From Bin5 sp022827195 (GTDB taxonomy: Bacteria; Chloroflexota; Anaerolineae; Caldilineales; Caldilineaceae), in the NCBI GenBank assembly GCA_965208275.1, contig OZ242331.1, forward strand, positions 1,736,001 through 1,800,000: a DNA stretch of 64,000 bases, given 5' to 3'. Position numbers and translations under genes: made by a program. Numbering within the stretch: the stretch's first letter is position 1; every line of letters begins with the position of its first letter. The notes under the pieces are model-generated. The model made no database searches. It was not told the origin of the DNA and worked only from the letters and a program-made list of their open reading frames with translations. Positions 8,774 to 17,335 of the stretch are shown here, piece after piece.

Positions 8774-8803
8774 TTGACACTGTGCCGTCGCGGCGTATAT
8801 ACT
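8774..8803 (+). promoter_or_regulatory. Promoter of the tRNA cluster
   Basis: TTGACA (8774-8779) followed by TATATACT: either TATATA at 16 bp or TATACT (8798-8803) at 18 bp. Transcription would start near 8810, about 25 bp before the first tRNA. It makes the tRNAs independent of the T-box that gates serS. Confidence 0.65.
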
Positions 8804-8835
8804 GACGCGGTCAATGGCTGAAAAGTCCGGGGCTG

Positions 8836-8925
<90 letters not shown>

Positions 8926-8947
8926 TTATCAGCCGACGAGAGAATTC

Positions 8948-9041
<94 letters not shown>

Positions 9042-9044
9042 TAT

Positions 9045-9121
9045 GCGCCAGTAGCTCAGTGGATTAGAGCGTCGCCCTGCGGAGGCGAAGGTCGCAGGTT
9101 CGAGTCCTGCCTGGCGCGCCA
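9045..9121 (+). tRNA. tRNA-Arg with anticodon GCG
   Basis: The acceptor GCGCCAG pairs with CTGGCGC, discriminator G is at 9118 and encoded CCA at 9119-9121. The D-arm GCTCAGTGGATTAGAGC and T-arm GCAGGTTCGAGTCCTGC are typical of bacterial tRNA-Arg. The anticodon arm is TCGCC-CTGCGGA-GGCGA, so the anticodon is GCG (9079-9081). Most bacteria read CGU/CGC with ACG deaminated to ICG by TadA; here the wobble base is already G. The tRNA body closely follows the usual Arg-ACG gene. Confidence 0.92.
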
Positions 9122-9368
9122 CTTCAGTGAAGCTCCCAGAGCCTGCTTTGGGCCTTGCGGTACCTTCCACCATTGACAGCCCCATCGACATTCGTCAACC
9201 GAATGGCTTGTGAACCGGCAGGCGTGCAGCGGCCGCTTATGAGCTTCGATTGTGTCCGCCGCCGAACAGGCGATCTGCGAGTCCGGATTTTTTTGCCATG
9301 CGGTTTTGCCGGCCTGCCGGCGCGGCGTTGCGAATTCTCCTTTCTAAGAAACTCTTGGGAACCCCAAA

Positions 9369-11774
9369 ATGGAAATGAACTCTGCCGAACTCCTGAAACG
9401 GCTGGGCGAGGGTGAGTCGATCGCTTCGCTGTGTGCAACAGCCGGCATCACGCGGGTCCAATTCGACAACTGGTGGCGAGCCCAGTCACGAAGCCGGGTC
9501 CCCGATCCTGAGGGCCGCCTGACAGAGGGTGTGAGCGCCAAGACGCGCGTCGCCCGCAATCGCTGGGGTGTTCCCCACGTTCAGGCACAGAACGATGAAG
9601 ACCTCTTCTTCGCCTTCGGATACGCCATGGCACAGGACCGCCTATTCCAACTCGACTATTTGCGGCGCAAGGGCCACGGCCGCCTGGCTGAAATCCTGGG
9701 GCCGGACGGCCTGGCGCTCGACACAGTCGCCCGCACAGTCGGGCTCAACCGCATTGCCGGCCGCGAGTGGAAGGAGACGCCGGCAGAGACGCGCGCGCTG
9801 TTGCAGAGGTTCAGCGACGGGGTCAACGCGTTGATGTCCATGTCGCACGACAATCTGCCGATCGAGTTCGCACTGCTGGACTACGAGCCCGAACCCTGGT
9901 CGCCAGTGGACTGCCTGGCCATCGCGGCCGAGTTTCGCTACTACCTGACCGTGCGCTTCCCCGTGATCGTCGGGCCTGAGCTGGCGCAGCGGGCGCTGAA
10001 CGACGAGGGCCTGTACCATGCGTTTCTCAGGGGGGAGGCCGACGAAGAGAGTATTATTCCCGCGGGCGCGTATCCGGCCTGCGCGCATGGCACAGTCCCC
10101 GTCGGCGCCAGCGTCGGCGACCCGCACGAGGGCGAAGGCAGCAACAACTGGGTTGTCAGCGGGGCCCGCACGAAGTCCGGCCTGCCGATGGTGGCCAGCG
10201 ACCCGCACATCGCCTTCGCGGCCGTTTCGTGCTGGTACGAGGTGCAGCTGACTGGAGGTTCGTTCGACGTGGTCGGGATGGCGTATGCCGGTATGCCGGC
10301 CGTGATGTTCGGCCGCAACCGCCGCGTCGCCTGGGGGATAACCAACAACATCTGCTCGCAGCGCGACCTCTACCAGGAGCGGGCCGACGCGCAGCATCCG
10401 GGCTGCTTTCTCTTCGACGGCGCGTGGGAGGCGGAGAAGAGGATTGTTGAGACGATCGAAGTGCGGGGCGGGCGACCGATCGAGAAAACGGTCCGCTTCT
10501 CGCGCAACGGCCCGATTGTCGACGAAATCGTGCCTGCCGAGGCCGCAGGCACGGGCCCGGTATCGCTGCGCTGGCTCGGCCAGACATACTGCGGATGGCT
10601 CCCTTCGCTGCTGGGCATCGACCGTGCCGGCTCGGTCGCCGAATTTCGCGAAGCAACGCGCACGTGGCGCGTGCCCACCTGGAGCCTTGTCGTCGCGGAC
10701 GTGGAAGGAGAGATTGGCTACCAGGCCGTCGGCGGGATCCCGGTTCGAAGTGAGTGGAAGCGCGGATACAGGCCCGGTTGGGACCCCGCCCACGAGTGGC
10801 AAGGTCTGATCCCATTCGAGCAGATGCCCCGTCTCGAAGACCCGGCGCGCGGCTGGATCGCCACTGCCAACAATCGCGTCGCCGCGGACGATTTCCCCTA
10901 CCCGCTGTCGGGCACGTGGGCCACGGGCCATAGGGCGCGGCGCATCCGCCAGATGATCGAGGCGCGCGGCAGTTTTGACAGAGACGCATTCGCCGAGATG
11001 CAGCGGGACACACGCACACTGCGCGCAGACGAGGCCCTACCGGCCCTGCTTCCGCTCCTGGCGAACAGCGGCGATCCCCGCCTCCAGGATGCCGGCCGCT
11101 GGCTGGAGGGCTGGGACCACAATATGGCGCCCGATTCGGTGGCGGCTTCCATCTTTGAGGTATTCTTCCACTGCTGGAGTCACCGCGTGGCGGCGGAGCG
11201 GTTTGAGGGCGAGCTGGCCGCGGCGCTTGCGGGGTCGTGCGGGGGGCTTGCAGCCTCGCTGCTGCACGATGATGAGGCAGGCTGGTTCGGCGATGCAGAA
11301 CGCGAGACGGCGATCCTCGACGCGCTGCGCGCCGCCCTCGCGGACCTCGAAGACCGCCTAGGCAAAGATAAGTCGGCCTGGATATGGGGTGCACTTCACA
11401 AGGTACAGCTGCGTCACGTTCTGTCGGGCCGCGGCGACCTGGGCGAACTGCTCGATCGGGGCGGCTTGCCGGTCGGCGGGAGCGGCGTGACCGTTTGTAA
11501 TACCGGGTTCGATCCCAACTGGGGCGCGCTGATGGGCGCGAATTACCGGCTAATCAGCGATATGGGCGAGAACGGGATGTGGGCGGTGGAGTCACAAGGG
11601 CAGTCGGGCCATCCCGGCTCCGACCATTACTGCGATCAGCTCACAGAGTGGCTTGAAGGCCGCTACCACTTCCTGGCCTTTGACACAGGCAGGGAGTCTG
11701 ACGGCGACGCAAGAGTACTGACGATAGAGCCTGCAGGTCAGACAAGTGATTATACAGGTAGTATAGCCAGGTAG
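9369..11774 (+). CDS. Penicillin-acylase-family Ntn hydrolase with extra N-terminal segment
   Basis: 801 residues, the length of penicillin acylase and acyl-homoserine-lactone acylase precursors. These cleave themselves and expose an N-terminal Ser to hydrolyse amides. The self-cleavage site and nucleophile are in EGSNNWVVSG, with the Ser at residue 258, giving an alpha chain, spacer and beta chain of about 540 residues. RNRWGVPHVQA and FAFGYAMAQDRLFQLDYLRR are the conserved alpha-chain pieces; SDPHIAF, GITNN and ATANNRV lie in the beta chain. Unusually there is no signal peptide. The first 45 residues (ELLKRLGEGESIASLCATAG...FDNWWR) look like a short helix-turn-helix. The ATGs at 9369 and 9375 are both possible. 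The substrate is unknown. Confidence 0.85.
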   Translation: MEMNSAELLKRLGEGESIASLCATAGITRVQFDNWWRAQSRSRVPDPEGRLTEGVSAKTRVARNRWGVPHVQAQNDEDLFFAFGYAMAQDRLFQLDYLRRKGHGRLAEILGPDGLALDTVARTVGLNRIAGREWKETPAETRALLQRFSDGVNALMSMSHDNLPIEFALLDYEPEPWSPVDCLAIAAEFRYYLTVRFPVIVGPELAQRALNDEGLYHAFLRGEADEESIIPAGAYPACAHGTVPVGASVGDPHEGEGSNNWVVSGARTKSGLPMVASDPHIAFAAVSCWYEVQLTGGSFDVVGMAYAGMPAVMFGRNRRVAWGITNNICSQRDLYQERADAQHPGCFLFDGAWEAEKRIVETIEVRGGRPIEKTVRFSRNGPIVDEIVPAEAAGTGPVSLRWLGQTYCGWLPSLLGIDRAGSVAEFREATRTWRVPTWSLVVADVEGEIGYQAVGGIPVRSEWKRGYRPGWDPAHEWQGLIPFEQMPRLEDPARGWIATANNRVAADDFPYPLSGTWATGHRARRIRQMIEARGSFDRDAFAEMQRDTRTLRADEALPALLPLLANSGDPRLQDAGRWLEGWDHNMAPDSVAASIFEVFFHCWSHRVAAERFEGELAAALAGSCGGLAASLLHDDEAGWFGDAERETAILDALRAALADLEDRLGKDKSAWIWGALHKVQLRHVLSGRGDLGELLDRGGLPVGGSGVTVCNTGFDPNWGALMGANYRLISDMGENGMWAVESQGQSGHPGSDHYCDQLTEWLEGRYHFLAFDTGRESDGDARVLTIEPAGQTSDYTGSIAR

Positions 11775-11780
11775 TATAGC
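11755..11780. repeat. 13-bp perfect tandem duplication over a stop codon
   Basis: CAGGTAGTATAGC occurs twice head to tail. The second copy contains the TAG stop (11772-11774) of the acylase gene, so the duplication changes the last codons and could reflect recent slippage. Confidence 0.7.
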
Positions 11781-11860
11781 GTAGAGGCGGGCCTTCGCGG
11801 CCGACCGGTCGGGGTGAGGTGTGGGTTTCTGCGTCCTTGCCGCGGCGCGGACGGAGAAAA

Positions 11861-12760
11861 TCAGGATGCGGACGGCGTCCCGTCCACGCCGGCGGCGCGA
11901 ACATGGCCGTGAATCTGATCGCTGAAGCGGTACTCGCTGTTGTCCTGCGGCTCGTACCCGATCACCTTGCGTGCATTGACGATGCTCCAGAAGGCCTGTG
12001 AGTTGCCGCTGATTCCGTAGAAGACCTGGAACGGCACGCCCTCTTCGTCATCGATGCACTCGGTCTCGATGCTCTTGATGAAGAGCTGCTGAATATCTCG
12101 CTGGCTGATGTAGACGGCCAGCCCCCTGCGCATCCGCCGCAGGTCACCCGGCTCGATCCTTTCGAGGTCATCCTCCCTCGGTCCGCCGATGCGAACCTGG
12201 ACATTCTCCAGCGGGCGGCTTTCTGTTTCTTCGCCCTGGAGACCGTGGTACTGCATCCGGCCGACTGCGAACACGAATCCCAGGTGCTCGTACGTCTCCT
12301 TTGCCCAGCCGTAGAAGTTGTCGGAGAACGGCCGCATCTCGGGCGTGACCACGTCCCACCTCTTGTCGAGAATCAGGCGCTCGTAGTAGTCGGCGGCGTG
12401 GTTTGAGCTGGCGACGACCACCCTGCGCACGCCCTCCTCCTGGGAAGTCTGGTAGACATTGAAGGCCATCTCCACGTTGGACAGCTCGGCGTAGAAGTCC
12501 TGGACCGCGTCCGACTTGTCATCGGCCTGGGTGAAGCCCAAATGAACAACGGCATCCGCGCCGCGGAAGTGGTGGCGATAGCTGTCCCGGTTGCGTTCGG
12601 TCAGGTCGGCGATCTGGACGCCTTCTACGGTGTTGCCTTCGCGGTCCTCCGTTCGCACGTCCAGGAGCGTCAGATCGTAGCGCTCCCGGAAGGCTGGCAG
12701 CAGCAAGCTAGCTATGTATCCCGATGCGCCGGTGATTACGACTTTTCTCTTTGTGTTCAT
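11861..12760 (-). CDS. NAD-dependent epimerase/dehydratase (uronate-dehydrogenase-like SDR)
   Basis: 299 residues from the ATG at 12760 (MNTKRKVVITGASGYIA). This start overlaps the stop of the upstream DinB-type gene as ATGA, so translation is coupled. The extended-SDR Rossmann motif is TGASGYIASLLLP (GxxGxxG), followed by the acidic nucleotide-binding LLDVR, IADLTE and VVHLGFTQ. The catalytic region has VVASSNHAADYYE and a Tyr in FYGWAKETYEHLG (YxxxK variant F-Y-G-W-A-K). The shape resembles uronate dehydrogenase and related sugar epimerases. The substrate is inferred to be a sugar or sugar acid, consistent with the sugar-acid genes elsewhere in the window. Confidence 0.8.
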   Translation of the reverse strand: MNTKRKVVITGASGYIASLLLPAFRERYDLTLLDVRTEDREGNTVEGVQIADLTERNRDSYRHHFRGADAVVHLGFTQADDKSDAVQDFYAELSNVEMAFNVYQTSQEEGVRRVVVASSNHAADYYERLILDKRWDVVTPEMRPFSDNFYGWAKETYEHLGFVFAVGRMQYHGLQGEETESRPLENVQVRIGGPREDDLERIEPGDLRRMRRGLAVYISQRDIQQLFIKSIETECIDDEEGVPFQVFYGISGNSQAFWSIVNARKVIGYEPQDNSEYRFSDQIHGHVRAAGVDGTPSAS

Positions 12761-13287
12761 TTCGCGGTCCACATTTTGCTGATGGTCTCTCTGTGTTCGG
12801 CGTAGTGGCCAAACGTATTGCCTGCGATCCGCCACAGGATCGGCGTGTGGCCGTCGGGCCTGTTGTCCTGCGGCTGAAAGTCATCGTAGGGCCGCACCAG
12901 GTCCTCGTCGCTCAAGCCGGCAACTGCAGCCAGCGCATCTTCGTGGGCGGCGCGCAGTTCAGCAAGTATGGTAGGGAGCGGGAGGTCGCGGTTGTTCGCG
13001 TAGATCATCTCGTTCATTCGTTCGATGCCCGCCGTGTGGGGCGCGGCACCGCCCGGGAGACCCATCGGAGGGTAACGCGGCTGCTTTCGCACAAGAGCAG
13101 CCAGCCCCCTGGCCCATGCCGCGAGGTGGGCTAGCTCGTCCTTGACCGACCAGCCGCCTGTGCCCGGCTCGGTCATCTGCTCCTCGCTGAGGGGGGCAAG
13201 CGCTCGCTGCAGGGCCTCCCACTCTTCTTCGATCCTGTCTATGACTTCTCTCACGGTGGGCGGGGGTCCATCGGCTATTTCGGCCAA
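12757..13287 (-). CDS. ClbS/DfsB-type four-helix (DinB superfamily) protein, copy 2
   Basis: 176 residues. Family marks are VREVIDRIEEEWEALQRAL, MTEPGTGGWSVKDELAHLAAW (His ligand), MNEMIYANNRDLP and a C-terminal GNTFGHYAEHRETI with the second His pair. DinB-superfamily proteins are metal-binding four-helix bundles; ClbS-type members protect against DNA-damaging metabolites, others are thiol transferases. It is a close paralogue of the next gene upstream (13472-14014), with matching blocks RKQPRYPPMGLP/RKQPRYPAMGLP and GHYAEHR. Its stop overlaps the start of the epimerase gene. No specific reaction can be assigned. Confidence 0.75.
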   Translation of the reverse strand: MAEIADGPPPTVREVIDRIEEEWEALQRALAPLSEEQMTEPGTGGWSVKDELAHLAAWARGLAALVRKQPRYPPMGLPGGAAPHTAGIERMNEMIYANNRDLPLPTILAELRAAHEDALAAVAGLSDEDLVRPYDDFQPQDNRPDGHTPILWRIAGNTFGHYAEHRETISKMWTAK

Positions 13288-13471
13288 TGCGACATTCCTC
13301 CTGCTCCGGCGACCCGCGGGAGATTGAGGCGCCGACCTGCATGGGATACCGGTTCAATTTCTTGCCGTTGCCGGCACTTATTCACCTTCGAAACCAAGCG
13401 TTTCGATTGCCGACTCCATCTGCTCGACGGCCTGCGATTGCCGCCAGAATGCAGTCCCCTTTGGCGAGGAT

Positions 13472-14014
13472 TCAGCCGCGGTTGAGAGTCTTCAGCACAT
13501 CCTGCCGGTGCTCGGCGTAGTGGCCATAGGAGATTCCGCCGATCTGGTAGAGGATCGGTTCGTCATCGTCCAGTTCTCCATCCTGCGGTTGAAATTCGCT
13601 ATAGGTCTTCATCAGGTCATCGTCGCTCAGTGCGGAGACCGCGGCCAGCAGGTCCAGGTGGGCCGCGAGCGCCTCGTCCAAGACCTTCTCAAGCGGGATA
13701 TCCCGCCTGTTTTCGAAGATAATCTGGTTCAGGCGGTCGAGGTCCAGTGAAAACGGGTCGACTTCGGGAGGCAGACCCATTGCAGGGTAACGGGGCTGCT
13801 TGCGCAGGAGGGCAGCCACGCCTCGCGTCCAGGCCGAGAGATGCGCCAGCTCGTCCTTGGCCGACCAGCCGACGGCGCCCGGCGCGGTCATCTGACCCAC
13901 GCCAAGAGGGGATATCACTTGCTGCAGGGCCGCCCACTCCCTTTCGATTCTGTGGGCCAGTTCTCTGACATCTGGGGGCGGATCTTCGACTGTGCCAATG
14001 AAGTCAGTTTCCAT
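13472..14014 (-). CDS. ClbS/DfsB-type four-helix (DinB superfamily) protein, copy 1
   Basis: 180 residues, ATG start. It has the same architecture as the downstream paralogue: VRELAHRIEREWAALQQVI, MTAPGAVGWSAKDELAHLSAW, LNQIIFENRRDIPL, FQPQDGELDDDEPILYQIGG and SYGHYAEHRQDVL. The two copies are 184 bp apart on the same strand and clearly arose by tandem duplication. The most variable part is the segment between the first His helix and the NRR/NNR motif, which in this superfamily lines the active site, so substrate preferences may differ. It follows the UPF0182 gene by 90 bp. Confidence 0.75.
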   Translation of the reverse strand: METDFIGTVEDPPPDVRELAHRIEREWAALQQVISPLGVGQMTAPGAVGWSAKDELAHLSAWTRGVAALLRKQPRYPAMGLPPEVDPFSLDLDRLNQIIFENRRDIPLEKVLDEALAAHLDLLAAVSALSDDDLMKTYSEFQPQDGELDDDEPILYQIGGISYGHYAEHRQDVLKTLNRG

Positions 14015-14104
14015 AAATCTACGCGGCTTGCGACCGCAGGCCAGACTACGTGGAAGAATCGAAGCGAATGTGCGTGCGGCGGGCCAGTGATTGCTCCGTT
14101 GCGG

Positions 14105-17065
14105 CTAACCTGACGTATCCGCGGCGGCTGTGGGCGTCGGCACCGGCTGTGGAGCCTCCTCCGTTGAGACGCCGCTGACCTCCATCATTCGTTCCAAGAC
14201 TTGCTGGAGCGCATCCAGCTCGGCGCCGTAGGCGGCCCAATTGCCGGCCATCAAGGCGTTCTGTGCCAGGCTATAGCGTGAGTTCGCCTCGAGAATCAGC
14301 TCTTCCAATGTAGAGCCGCCCAGGTCCACCTTCTCTGCCGGCGCTGACTCGGGAGGCAGGACGGAAGTCGTGCGGCCGCCGGCGCTCAGGGCCAGCTCGG
14401 CAAGTTTTTCATCCGAGAGTACGTCCCGCCCAAACTGCTCGGCAAGAGCAAGACCCAGATTCTCCGCCATGATGACACGTTCGGAGGTGGCGAGTATGAC
14501 CCGCTTCAACTCGGGGATCTTGCCTGTGGCCGCCTGTAGATAGAGCGGTTCCACGTACAGAAGGCTCTCCCCAATCGGGATCACCAGTAGGTTGCCTCGA
14601 ATCACCTGGCTGCCCTGCTGGTTCCACAGGCTGAGCTGCGAACTGATGACAGGGTCCTGATCGATCCGCGCCTCGATCTGCTTCGGCCCGAATACCAGCG
14701 AGTCCTTGCCGAAGCGGTAGACGAGCATTTCGCCGTATTTGGCCGGGTCGTTCTGTGCAGCCAGCCATGAGATCATGTTCTCGCGGTTGGCCGGTGTGAA
14801 GGGCAGGATCTGAATGAAGTCGAGGTCGCTGTTGCCCGGCAGCTGCATCAGCACATAGTAGGGCTCCATAGGGCGGGACTGATTGTCGAAGATTTCTTCC
14901 GGCCAGGCCCAAACGTCCTCGCGGTTGTAAAAGTCGGTCGGCTCGGTCATCTGATAGGTGCGGAATACACCGGCCTGAATGCTGAAGAGGTCGTTGGGAT
15001 AACGGATATGCGCTCTCAGATCGTCCGGCATCTCGTCGAAGGAGGTGAAGAGGTCGGGGAAGATGCGGGCATACGCGGCGGCAATCGGTTCGTCCGGCTC
15101 GACAACATAAAAGTTCATGTCGCCGGTGTAGGCGTCGATAATCACCTTGACCGGATTGCGAATGTAGTTGAAGCCGGGCGGAAGGGTCCTTGTCCCGACG
15201 TCGGTCGGCTCGCTGTAGGGAAATCGTCCGCTGACCGTGTAGGCGTCGAGGAACCAGTAGAGATGTCCGTCATCGCCAACGACGATATAGGGATCTGAGT
15301 CGAAGCGCAGGAAAGGGGCAACCTCCTGTGTGCGCAAAAGGATGTTGCGACGCCAAAGAAGCTCACTCTCGGAATTGAGCTCCTGGCTGATGAAGAGATT
15401 GATGTCTGCGAACTGAATGGCAAAGGCCAACCTGGGGAGAAATCCCCCGATATTGATGCCCGTGTCACCTTCGAAGGTAGTGAAGACGTTGCCGCCCTCA
15501 CCGCGCGGATAATCGAACTCCTCGGTCTCCGTCTTGACGATAACGTAGTCATTGGTCCTTTCGCCGAAGTAGATTTGGGGTCGCGTCACCTCCAATATGC
15601 CCTGAACGGGCAGGTCCTTCAGCACAAATGTCGGCAGGCCGTCAGGTGTAATCTCAGCAACCGGCGATGCCGCGACACCATACCCATGCGTGTAGACCAG
15701 CTTGCGATTGACCCACGTCTGCGCGGGCTGCTCCAGCTGGTCCGGTATCAGCTCGCGGGCCGACAACATCAGCTGCCTCCGCTCTCCTTCGACGTCGTAG
15801 CGGTCGATGTCGATGTCGGTAAACTGATACTGTTGCCGCAAAGCCTGTACCTGGTTGTAGGTCTGGAGCAGCGGGCGGTAGTCCCACAGGCGGATGTTGC
15901 GAATCGTGTCCGGCTGGCTCAGAAGTTCGTCGGCGGTCAGCTCGCTGGCTGCGTCGAAATTCTCGTCGACGATATTGTCCAGCCCGAACGCCGCGCGCGT
16001 GAATTCGATGTTGTGGGCGATGTATTCGCGTTCGCGCGTGAACTCGTTCGGGTTAACCTGGAACCTCTGTACCAGGTTGGGATATACGTTTCCGGCCAGT
16101 GCGGAGATTGCGACCCAACCGACGATAACAACGACAATCGCCCGCCACGCCTGGCGCAGGAATACGTTTACCAGCAGAAGGATGGCGGCGATGATTGTCA
16201 CGAACACCAGAATGGTAAAGGCCGGGAGCTGTGCGTGAACGTCGGTATACCCGGCGCCGAAGACGGCGCCGCGGGCACTGTAGACCAGCTCGAGCGCGTC
16301 CAGCCGGTAGCGCCAGGCGATCAGCAGCAGGATCAGGGCGCCCAGCAGGCTGAGGTGGGCGCGCACTGCGGCCGGCGCATTCCAGCCGCGCCAGCCGATG
16401 CCACTTGCCAGGGCCGTGGCGATCAGCGTAATCACTGTGGCGGTCATCAGCCAGCCGCGCAGGAACTGCCAGATCGGCAACGTGAAGAGGAAGAAACTGA
16501 CGTCGCGCCCGAATATTGGGTCGGCCCGGCCGAACGGCTGCTGGTTGTAGAAAAGCAGCAGCTCCTCCCAGGCCGAAGATGCGCCGGTGCCCATGAAGAA
16601 GGCGAAGAAGGCGCCGACCAGCACAATGATCGGCGTCAGCCGCACGCCGATCGACTGAATTACCTCCATTACCGGCGTCTCGGCCAGCCCCTGGGGATTC
16701 AGACGTCGGGCCACCATCACGTTCACCACGAAGAACAGCCAAAACCCGACAGCCCCGACTGCGAACAGGCCCAGTGAAGCAATAATGCGCGTAAAGAAGA
16801 CCGAGGTCAGCGCAAGGCTGTCGTACCAGAGCCAGTCGGTATAGAATCCCAGCACCGTGTTGAACAGGATCAGCGCGAGGAACGGCAGCAGCAGCCACCA
16901 CAACAGGCGCCCTCCGCCGCCCTGCCCGCCGTTGCCGCCGCCGCGACGCGGCGCGGCCGGCCCCGGTGGGCCGTTGTCTTCCTGCAGTAGCTCCTCTTCG
17001 ATCTGCTCCCAGTCGTCCTCGTCCAGACTCTCCAGCAGTTCGTTAAACGGATTGCGTTCAGCCAT
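14105..17065 (-). CDS. UPF0182 family large membrane protein
   Basis: 986 residues, typical for UPF0182 (COG1615), whose function is unknown. The N-terminus is acidic (LLESLDEDDWEQIEEELLQ), then Gly/Pro-rich to residue 52. About seven hydrophobic helices follow between residues 54 and 320, starting RLLWWLLLPFLALILFN. Family marks include FYTDWLWYDSL, VVNVMVARR, YPNLVQRFQVNPNE, REREYIAHNIEFTRAAFGLD and RPLLQTYNQVQALRQQY. The long C-terminal half is extracytoplasmic, ending with a Pro/Thr/Ala-rich tail. An extended -10 promoter at 17183-17191 precedes it. It heads a minus-strand run with the two DinB-type genes and the epimerase. Confidence 0.9.
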   Translation of the reverse strand: MAERNPFNELLESLDEDDWEQIEEELLQEDNGPPGPAAPRRGGGNGGQGGGGRLLWWLLLPFLALILFNTVLGFYTDWLWYDSLALTSVFFTRIIASLGLFAVGAVGFWLFFVVNVMVARRLNPQGLAETPVMEVIQSIGVRLTPIIVLVGAFFAFFMGTGASSAWEELLLFYNQQPFGRADPIFGRDVSFFLFTLPIWQFLRGWLMTATVITLIATALASGIGWRGWNAPAAVRAHLSLLGALILLLIAWRYRLDALELVYSARGAVFGAGYTDVHAQLPAFTILVFVTIIAAILLLVNVFLRQAWRAIVVVIVGWVAISALAGNVYPNLVQRFQVNPNEFTREREYIAHNIEFTRAAFGLDNIVDENFDAASELTADELLSQPDTIRNIRLWDYRPLLQTYNQVQALRQQYQFTDIDIDRYDVEGERRQLMLSARELIPDQLEQPAQTWVNRKLVYTHGYGVAASPVAEITPDGLPTFVLKDLPVQGILEVTRPQIYFGERTNDYVIVKTETEEFDYPRGEGGNVFTTFEGDTGINIGGFLPRLAFAIQFADINLFISQELNSESELLWRRNILLRTQEVAPFLRFDSDPYIVVGDDGHLYWFLDAYTVSGRFPYSEPTDVGTRTLPPGFNYIRNPVKVIIDAYTGDMNFYVVEPDEPIAAAYARIFPDLFTSFDEMPDDLRAHIRYPNDLFSIQAGVFRTYQMTEPTDFYNREDVWAWPEEIFDNQSRPMEPYYVLMQLPGNSDLDFIQILPFTPANRENMISWLAAQNDPAKYGEMLVYRFGKDSLVFGPKQIEARIDQDPVISSQLSLWNQQGSQVIRGNLLVIPIGESLLYVEPLYLQAATGKIPELKRVILATSERVIMAENLGLALAEQFGRDVLSDEKLAELALSAGGRTTSVLPPESAPAEKVDLGGSTLEELILEANSRYSLAQNALMAGNWAAYGAELDALQQVLERMMEVSGVSTEEAPQPVPTPTAAADTSG

Positions 17066-17182
17066 ACGCCGTCCTTGTCAATTGAGCGGGACCGGTCCAG
17101 GGCCAATTCGAGCCAACTCAGCCCTTCGCGCGCCTGGTCGGTGTCCCGATGCACCTCGCCGTTGCCGGCGCACTTGCTGACC

Positions 17183-17191
17183 ATTATACCA
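17183..17191 (-). promoter_or_regulatory. Extended -10 promoter for the UPF0182 gene
   Basis: On the minus strand the sequence TGGTATAAT occurs here: a consensus TATAAT with the extended TGn element and no good -35 box. Transcription would start near 17176, about 110 nt upstream of the UPF0182 ATG. Confidence 0.55.
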
Positions 17192-17290
17192 GAAGTAGGC
17201 GGGATGCACGGGTTCCCTGTGCGCCGAAAACGGAAGGCGCGTCTGACCGCCCGCCAGCAAGCTCATTCGTCTCCGGCGCGCGTTCAACTG

Positions 17291-17299
17291 TGCTATACT
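17291..17299 (+). promoter_or_regulatory. Extended -10 promoter for the nucleotidyltransferase-like gene
   Basis: TGCTATACT (TGn plus TATACT) lies about 37 bp before the ATG at 17336 and would initiate near 17306. The divergent UPF0182 promoter is 100 bp away, so this intergenic space serves both genes. Confidence 0.5.
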
Positions 17300-17335
17300 A
17301 GCCTCAATGCGCCGCTTCAGGATCCTTCTCCAGCG

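Noticed and set aside
9642..10931. Long minus-strand frame (429 codons) inside the acylase gene
   Set aside because: It is a high-GC shadow of a well-supported gene on the other strand, with no family motifs.
15575..16777. Plus-strand frame of 400 codons antisense to UPF0182
   Set aside because: UPF0182 is conserved along its full length on the minus strand; the plus frame has no start context.
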